Below, in pieces: positions 57,050 through 64,000 of a stretch of 64,000 nt of DNA. Position 1 is the first letter of the stretch, and every line of letters starts with the position of its first letter. The notes beneath the pieces are model-generated. The model searched no databases. It saw only the letters and a program-made list of their open reading frames with translations, and was not told the origin of the DNA. The stretch is from Corylus avellana (taxonomy: Eukaryota; Streptophyta; Magnoliopsida; Fagales; Betulaceae), in contig NC_081546.1 in assembly GCF_901000735.1 (NCBI RefSeq), positions 10,692,152 to 10,756,151 on the forward strand. The letters run 5' to 3'. Both the position numbers and the translations under genes were made by a program.

Positions 57050-59060
57050 TCACATATTCGAGGCATATCCGTCCGGCACCCTTACATTCCGAAGCACCTT
57101 CAAAAAATGTGTTTTTTCGTCCTTAGACATCGTGTGACAAGCTGCGGGCATATACGTTTGACCATCGTCATCCGTGTACGGATGAAGTGCATGTCTCAAC
57201 CCCATTTCTTGCAAGTCTTTGCGGGCTTGGATGTCCTTCGCTTTCCTTGGAATGTCTAGTATTGTGCCAAGAATGTTGTCCATCACATTTTTCTCAATGT
57301 GCATGACATCAAGGTTGTGCCGCAATAGATTATCTTTCCAATATGGCAACCTAAAGAAAACACTTTTCTTCTTCCACAATACGTTAGCAGTCTCGCTTTC
57401 TCTTTCTGTCAGCCCACTCTTCTTCCGTTTCTTGTCTTTTTTCTTATTATCCGTCCTTGCCTTACCGGCATTCTCATCTCCATATGCCATATCTTGTAAT
57501 TGTCTAAGAATGTCATCTCCACTTGGCACATCTGGGGCACATTCAAATTCTTGTTTCCCGTCAAATGTTATTTTATTCCTCCTCCACGGATGATCAATGG
57601 GCAAGTATCGCCTGTGCCCCATATAACAAAATTTCCTGCCATGTTTTAACCGCGTGGACCTCGTCGAATACATACAGCAGGGACATGCCTTCTCACCCCT
57701 GTTAGGCCACCCAGACAAATCTGCGTATGCCGGGAATTCATTAATTGTCCACATCAACTGCGCCCGCAACACAAAGTTCTTTTTTTGGGACACGTCAAAT
57801 GTGCGTACACCTACAGTCCATAGTTCCTGTAACTCCTCAATTAAGGGTTGTAGGTAGACATCTAGATCCATTCCAGGTGACTTTGGGCCCGGGATTATCA
57901 GGGATAGTATAAATGATGTTTGTTTCATGCACGTCCAAGGAGGCAAGTTGTACAGTACAAGCATTACAGGCCAACTGCTGTGGGATGTGCTCATGTTCCA
58001 GAATGGATTAAATCCATCCGAGGTTAGTCCAAGCTTGACGTTCCTGCTGTCCGTCGAAAAGTCTGGATGCAAATTATTGAATGCCGTCCATGCTTCACCA
58101 TCGGCCGGGTGCCTCAATACACCGTCCTTAGTCCGGCCTTTTGCATGCCACCTCATATAAGGAGCAGTATGCTCTGACATAAAAAATCTCTGTAGCCGTG
58201 GTATGAGTGGAAACCACCGCAACACCTTAACCGGGCGTTTCTTACTCGATGATATGGATTTGCCCATCCTCATCCAACTGAATTTCATCCTTCCACTTAG
58301 ATACTCCACAAACAGTACATGTATCCAAATCCTGATTGTTCTTCTAGAATAACACACAATTATTAGGACACGCTGGGATCTTCTCATACCCGAGGCCCAT
58401 GTCCCTTAGAAACTTTTTTGCCTCATATGTATTAACTGGCAAAGCTTCATCACTAGGAGGTAACAACTGATTGATGAACTTAAGAAAAGATGAAAATATT
58501 GTGTTACTAAGTCCGCCAACACACTTCAAATTGTACAGATGTACAGTAGCACTAAGCTTGCTATGTTTGGTCTCATCATGAAGTGGCTTCTCTGCCTTCT
58601 TAAGCAAGTTATTGTACTTTAGTACGTCACCATCGTCAGTTGCTTCATTCACAGTTTCTTCATTCCCCTGCACCGCCACTTCAGGCTCACAATTGTCTTC
58701 GACGACTCCGTGCATGCCGAATAGATCACACGACATTGACTGCATAGTTTCATCTTGTGTTGTGCCTATACCCTGATCTATGATCGTGGTAGTCGAAGTA
58801 GACACTACAATAGGAGACCGAACAGGCCTCTCCTCGTGATAATACCAAGTTCTGTATGCAATCATTATTCCCTTACCCCCTGTCAAGTGGTCAAATACCA
58901 AATCCGGCGGGTGGCGCTGCTTATTACGACACACCTTACAGGGGCAGTGAATTTTTTCATCAGGGATTGCACAGTTCCTAACTGCAAACTCCACGAATGA
59001 TCTACACCCGTCTCTGTATTCCCTCGTACACCTAGACTTTGTCATCCAACTCTTGTCCAT
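57050..59060 (-). pseudogene. TNP2-type CACTA transposase, C-terminally truncated
   Basis: The TNP2 family cuts and moves CACTA elements. From ATG 59060, MDKSWMTKSRCTREYRDGCR, SFVEFAVRNC and IHCPCKVCRNKQRHPPDLVF form the transposase-associated zinc domain. The frame continues to GLGYEKIPACPNNCVLF and a TAG near 58345 where relatives have Trp. The homologous text CTVCGVSKWKDEIQLDEDGQ then appears in one frame and shifts near 58250 into the frame giving RFFMSEHTAPYMRWHAKGR, VKLGLTSDGFNPFWNMST, NLPPWTCMKQ, IIPGPKSPGMDLDVYLQPL, ACPCCMYSTRSTRLKHGRK and LDVMHIEKNVMDNILGTIL. It ends at VPDGYASNM, 57050. The DUF4218 region and C-terminus normally following are missing; the minisatellite begins soon after. 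Recognition of the family is secure; the copy is not functional. Confidence 0.92.
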
Positions 59061-60913
59061 AGCTTTTGTTACTGTAACCCTAACTGAATAAAATAAATCT
59101 AAGTTAGTTAGTTAGATGTTATTTTTTTTCTTTTGTGTATTTCTTTAAGTACATCGTTTAAAATTTTTGTATATTTTTAACAAATAAACACACACATTAA
59201 GTATTAATTATACATCTACATAATCAAAATTTGCAAAACCTAAACAAAATTACGGTCCAAATTTAAAAACATTTGACATGCCACATGGGGAACCTAGATA
59301 AAATATATGTGGCTATCTTATTTGCTGCAAATTTTTTGTTTTCGTTTTTTATGACATTTACATAATCTAAAGTTGTAAGACCTAAATTAATTATTTTGTT
59401 ATATAGGGGGACCCTAAATAAATTAGATATACCTAGCTAGGTTAAATGTTGGTTTTTTTTTTTGTCCGCTTATTACAACATTATGCATTTATATGGGAAG
59501 TGTACACAAAACAAATCAAGCAACCTATGTTAGTTGTTTCTTACTTTCTTTTTTCGATCTTAGCATTTACATACTTATTATAAATTTACAAAATCTAATC
59601 ATAAATTAACGATCAAAGTATATATGCATTTCTTATTTGTGTATATATATATATATTTTTTTTGGTTACAACAATGTGCAAAAGAAAAACCTACACAAAT
59701 ATGGGTCTAAATGTAAATGGAAAATCCTATACAAAAAAACTAATTTCAAACTATGAGGGTACGTAATTTTGCATGCATGCATGCAAATACATTAAACAAT
59801 ATTCTCACCATATACAAAACATATATGTCAAACAAGTAATATTATATAACATAAATCTTAAGCAAATAAATTAATTAGTTAACATGTAAAAAGAATTTAA
59901 TTTGCTAATATAATTAACTACACAAACAATATATAATAATATACAGTAGTACTGTAAATAGCATATTTATATAATTTATATATTAATTTATATAAATAAA
60001 TAAATAAATAAATTAGTTTATATATATATTTTAAAATCAGGTATATATATACCTAATTTTTTAGAGTTGATCGGGAAAGGCTTGGTCGCCGGAGGGAGCA
60101 GCGGCGGTGACGGACGCCGGTGAGAGAGAGAAGTACCACCGAGGGAGAGAGAGAACCACCGAGAGAGAGAGAGAGAGAGAGACAACGCGCGATCCAAAGA
60201 GGCCTAGAAAACGGCTGAGCTGAGAGAGAGCACGCGGGTGAGAGAAATGCTGCAGAGGGCTATGGAGAAAAAAAAAATAGCGGATGAAAATGGGTCTAGC
60301 TTGAGTTGTGCGGGGGAGAGAAAGAAAGAGAGGAAAAAAAGAAAAAGAAAGGGAAGGCGCAGCTGGCGGGCGCGCCTTCCCGAGGACCGTTTTTGACGTG
60401 CCACATGGCACATCGAGAACTCTTGACGTGCCACATGTCAAGAACTCTTTTAAATTTTTTTTTTCTTTTTTTGGTAAGAATTTAAATTTAAATTTAAAAA
60501 CTATACAATTTTAATTTATACCATTATTTATTATATCAATTTTTTATCTTATATAACACATTATCCATACAATATACTTAAAACTAATTAGATAATAAAC
60601 AAATTAATATTCTAAATGTACAAATAATAAAATTCATTTGTTTAATTAATATTACTAGCTAGAATAATTTATGCATGAGAATTTCATATCATATATATAT
60701 ATGAATGAAATGTTTGATTCATATGCATGTAATAATATTAATTGTACAATAGTATATGATTATAATACTAGCTAATTGGCATGCATGTGATATATACGTA
60801 TATACTAATATGATATAATTAATTTTTCATACCAATTCAAATCTTAATTTTTTACAAATTAATATTATAGATGTACAGATAATAGTATGATTATGCATGT
60901 ACACACACACGTC

Positions 60914-60953
<40 letters not shown>

Positions 60954-61168
60954 ATATTAATTGGCACGCATGTGATATATATACGCATACATATATACCA
61001 AGTAATTTATACTAATATGATAAAATATAATTTTCCTATCCAATCAAAATTAATTTTTTATGCCAATTAAAATTTTTTTTTTTAATACATATTTTTTTAT
61101 ATCAAAATTAAAATTAATTTTGATATATATATACATGTGATAAAATTAAACTTAATATTTTTTTTTTT
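59061..61168. other. CACTA 5' internal region, AT-rich with a GC-rich island
   Basis: Mostly AT-rich with (TA)n and (TG)n tracts (about 60918-60952). A GC-richer island at 60061-60446 contains a (GA)n run (about 60150-60181), an A-rich purine tract, and two GACGTGCCACATG repeats (60392-60440). In the minus sense it lies upstream of the transposase and may be its promoter/leader. The 126-codon Ser/Leu/Pro-rich frame there is a translation of the purine tract and is not supported as a gene. Confidence 0.45.
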
Positions 61169-62135
61169 GACGTGTTGGTTAGACACGTCAAATATTTTGA
61201 CGTTCTAACTACAACACGTCAAAAGTTTTTTATGGCACGTCAAAAAATTATAGTAAATAATTAAATATATTATATTATTTAAATTATTATAAATTATATT
61301 TATTTTAATTTTATTAAAATTATATTTACTCTATCATTTAATTTCTATTAAAATTATATTTATTGTATGATATAATTTTTTCCTATTATATAACACATTA
61401 TCCATACAATATCCAATTACAATTAATTAGAGAATAAATAAATTAATATTCTAGATGTATAGATAATTAGATATATCCACTGACCGACCACATATGTTGT
61501 GTTGGCCGAGTTCATGTGAGGTTTGCGGGTCTTATAAAATAAATGTATCAAGTATGTTTTATATATTTTTTTTAAAATAATATGGCTAGCTATCATATTA
61601 ATATTACTAAACTGATCGATTTATGCATGCATGATATATATATATGATGTTCAAATTAATATTAATGAAATGGTTGAATTATATGCTTGCATGTAATAAT
61701 TATATTAATTGGTACACAATATATATATATATATATACACGCATACATATATAGTAAGTAATTTATACTAATGATAATAAACTATAATTTATACTAATGA
61801 CAATAAAAATTAATTTTTTATGTCAATTAACATTAATTGTTTTTTAATGCATATTTTTTTATATCAAAATTAATGTTAATTTTTNNNNNNNNNNNNNNNN
61901 NNNNTTTAATACATATTATTTTTTTATATCAAAATTAAAATTAGTTTTCATATATATATATAAAATTAAACTTAATATTTTTTTGACGTGTCATGCATGA
62001 CACGTTAAAACTTTTTGACGTGTCAAGCATTTGACGTGTTACAATGCACCACGTCAAAAATATATTTGTTGACGTGTCTTTTTTGACATGTCAATATGTT
62101 TTGACGTGGCAAACATAAGTTACTGTTTGCCAAGT
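61169..62135. promoter_or_regulatory. Right subterminal hairpin array of CACTA
   Basis: Inverted GACGTGT/ACACGTC pairs at 61169-61189 and 61199-61220, then 61985-62006 (a perfect 20-bp palindrome ACGTGTCATGCATGACACGT at 61986-62005). Looser pairs continue to 62135 (GACGTGGCAAAC .. GTTTGCCAAGTC). An AT-rich stretch with 20 Ns separates the two groups. Confidence 0.7.
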
Positions 62136-62161
62136 CAAAAAATACCATTTTTTTTGTAGTG

Positions 62162-62392
62162 GCATTTGATTCCACACCATTGAAGGATTTAGTGGCACAC
62201 TTGAAAAACTATCCAAAAAGCCGAATATAATTTCACATGCCTCGGACGGAAAGGCGAGACTGAGTAGCTCAAATGGAGAAATTTAGTAAGCTTTAGAAGT
62301 ACATCAACTTTCCCTTTCACTTTTAAATAGCTGGACCAGCCAAGGCATGCAGGTTGGACCAAACAACTATAAACGTTATAAATGGAGTAGGT
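62162..62392. other. Right flank of CACTA, no gene recognised
   Basis: GCATTTGATTCC and following sequence do not match the Athila LTR found on the element's left side. The 77-codon minus-strand frame at 62189-62422 has no recognised domain. Confidence 0.35.
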
Positions 62393-63550
62393 CAAAATTA
62401 AAAGCAAATAAAAGACGTGCAAGTAGTAGCAACCGGACCTAGTTTCTTAGATTTGAGGATCTCTTATAATCCTTGTCCCCTACAAATCTACAATTAAGCA
62501 AGAACACCAAAATAGAAGGGAAAAAAAAAAAAAAAGTATTAAATTATTGATTAAATAACTTTTTTTTTATTATTAGTTTAAATTTTGGGAATATGTGATG
62601 ATTTAATAGGAATGAAGAACAAAACTCTATCCCTCCTCTTTTCTGTAGGTAGTGGAGAGCCTCGTCAGAAGGAAGAAAAGTTTATACTTTTTCGAGAGAA
62701 GAAAGAGCTTCAGAAAAAAGCTATTGGATCCAAGAGTGCAACAATAGTACATTATTATACATATTTGGACATAGCTCTAAGAATGGCCTAGTTTGAGAGA
62801 GAGATTAGCTTAGAAAAAGAGAGGGTGACTTAGAGAAAGATTATGCTAGAAGAAGAAACTTTTAAAAAACAAGAAAGGAAATTAAAAGAGTTTCAGCCAT
62901 TAAAGTCAATTAAAAGTCACGCCTCTCACATGGTTTAGGACACTTGCCAGTTTATTAAGTCAGTTTATAGCTAATTTTTCCTGAACTTTCAAAATGGAGT
63001 AGGCCAAAACTAAAAGCAAATAAAAGACGTGCAAGTAGTAGCCACCGGCCCTAGTTTCTTAGATTTGAGGATCTCTAATAATCTTTGTCACCTACAATTG
63101 AGCAAGAACACCAAAATGGAAGGGGAGAACAAAAATATATTAAATTATTGATTAAATAATTTTTTTTTATTAGTTTAAATTTTGGGAATATGTGATGATC
63201 ATTTAATAGGAATGAAGAACAAAACTCTATCCCTCCTCTTCTGTAGGTAGTGGAGAGCCTCGAAAGAAGGAAGAAAGGTTTATACCTTTTAGAGAGAAAG
63301 GAAGAGCTTTAGAAAAATCTATTGGATCCAAGGTTGCAATAATAGTACATTATTATACATATTTGGACATAGCTCTAAGAACGGCCTAGCTTGAGAGAAA
63401 GATTATGTTAGAAGAAGAAACTTTTAAAAAACAAGAAAGGAAATTAAAAGAGTTCCAGCCATTAAAGTCAATTAAAAGTCATGCCTCTCATATGGTTTAG
63501 GACACTTGTCAGTATATTAAATCAGTTTATAGTTTTTTTTCTGAACTTTC
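62393..63550. repeat. Tandem duplication of about 610 bp
   Basis: Unit 1 (about 62393-62993) and unit 2 (about 63006-63550) share AAGCAAATAAAAGACGTGCA, GATTTGAGGATCTCT, GGTAGTGGAGAGCCTCG, GCTATTGGATCC-like text and GGTTTAGGACACTTG, with scattered substitutions and small indels. The 68-codon frame at 62585-62791 is not preserved in unit 2, so it is not supported as a gene. Confidence 0.8.
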
Positions 63551-63699
63551 ACATATTTTTTAATCTTGGCTCTAACATTTAAAAATTGCCAATGTACCCA
63601 ACCAACTAAACAAAGTTCTAAAATGTTCAATCTAGCCACTCTGTCAATAATTTTTCGTTTTCTCTAATGGAAATGACTGAAAAGACGTAAATGCCCCTA

Positions 63700-63830
63700 T
63701 TTTTTTAAAAAAAGGGAAAAAACAAAACAAAATCTGAAAAAAAAAAAGAAAAAAAAAAGGGGTGGCCATAGCCCATTATTTTTCTTTTCTTTTCAGATTT
63801 TGTTTTGGTTTTTTTTAAGGGAGTATTTTT
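63700..63830. repeat. Short inverted repeat (foldback), A/T-rich arms
   Basis: Arms AAACAAAACAAAATCTGAAA and TTTCAGATTTTGTTTTGGTT are complementary over about 20 bp and extended by A and T runs, around a GGGGTGGCCATAGCCC centre. GCCCCT/AGGGGC further out suggests a small non-autonomous DNA element. Confidence 0.55.
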
Positions 63831-63870
63831 GGAATTTAATACTTGTACGAGGGGCAATCTTGAAAATTTT

Positions 63871-63970
63871 NNNNNNNNNNNNNNNNNNNNNNNNNNNNNN
63901 NNNNNNNNNNNNNNNNNNNNNNNNNNNNNNNNNNNNNNNNNNNNNNNNNNNNNNNNNNNNNNNNNNNNNN
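63871..63970. other. Assembly gap, 100 N
   Basis: Separates AT-rich sequence from a further piece of CACTA terminal sequence. Confidence 0.95.
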
Positions 63971-64000
63971 AAAGTTTTTGACGTGTCAATTCCACACGTC
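63971..64000. mobile_element. Start of further CACTA subterminal sequence
   Basis: GACGTGTCAATTCCACACGTC at 63980-64000 is the same hairpin unit as the CACTA array; either a second element or another overlapping contig of the same one. Confidence 0.6.

Larger units (their letters stand above)
56056..62161 (-). mobile_element. CACTA (En/Spm-type) DNA transposon with degenerate TNP2 transposase
   Basis: Left end CACTACAAAAATTGTGAG; right end AAATACCATTTTTTTTGTAGTG, its inverse over the outer CACTACAAAAA. Both ends carry repeated GACGTGTC motifs as hairpins. The only recognised gene is a broken TNP2 transposase on the minus strand; its downstream part is replaced by a minisatellite. The 3-bp flanks do not match (AGT on the left, GCA on the right), so the two ends may not come from one insertion. 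A 20-N gap lies at 61885-61904. Confidence 0.9.

Noticed and set aside
57219..58160. Plus-strand frames opposite the TNP2 transposase
   Set aside because: Antisense to a clearly recognisable minus-strand transposase; no independent support.
60061..60514. Overlapping 126-, 76- and 68-codon frames in the GC-rich island upstream of the CACTA transposase
   Set aside because: They translate purine-rich (GA)n and A-rich tracts into Ser/Leu/Pro or Lys/Glu runs in several frames at once; no domain or start context supports them.

Overview
The window is a stretch of plant nuclear DNA, from a eudicot and probably a woody one. It holds no intact cellular gene. What is present is a decayed plant glutamate-receptor gene, one detached first exon encoding a signal peptide, and otherwise layered transposable elements typical of dicots: Athila-type Ty3/gypsy elements with a tRNA-Asp primer site, Ty1/copia remnants, an L1-type LINE, a CACTA transposon with a TNP2 transposase, a foldback element and several solo LTRs. 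The species cannot be named from the sequence; a tree genome assembled from heterozygous DNA is an inference.

Layout. 1-1748: glutamate-receptor-like (GLR) pseudogene. 2588-4287: solo gypsy LTR with duplicated target CTAAG. About 4750-6543: reversed, heavily mutated copia gag. 6544-9727: 5' end of an Athila-type element (C) whose LTR carries an inverted solo LTR of its own family. 9843-15781: an Athila-type element (A) with gag, protease start, RT, RNase H and integrase, interrupted by assembly gaps and many stops. 15882-20741: first copy of a composite block (foldback element, reversed copia 3' end, reversed gypsy LTR), ending exactly in a small secreted-protein exon. 23874-30700: reversed LINE with a 10-bp target duplication and poly(A) tail. 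30771-36871: complete gag-only Athila deletion derivative (B) with two LTRs and target duplication GTCTG. 37200-47027 and 47128-56202: two near-identical copies of the composite block separated by a 100-N gap. 56056-62161: CACTA element. 62162-64000: AT-rich sequence with a tandem duplication, an inverted repeat, a gap, and the start of more CACTA terminal sequence.

Two themes stand out. First, most Athila-type LTRs here carry an array of a 14-bp CpG-rich palindrome (TGCGATCGATCGCA and variants) about 105-140 bp upstream of the TATA box, and elements A, B and C have a second array between primer site and gag. An unrelated gypsy LTR has the same layout with another palindrome (CGAACGTTCG), and the CACTA ends carry repeated 22-nt hairpins (GACGTGT..ACACGTC). 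Second, two of the 100-N gaps are flanked by overlapping, nearly identical sequence, so part of the apparent duplication is probably unmerged haplotypes rather than real tandem copies.

All coordinates were read by eye from the sequence; family assignments rest on recognised motifs, not on database searches.
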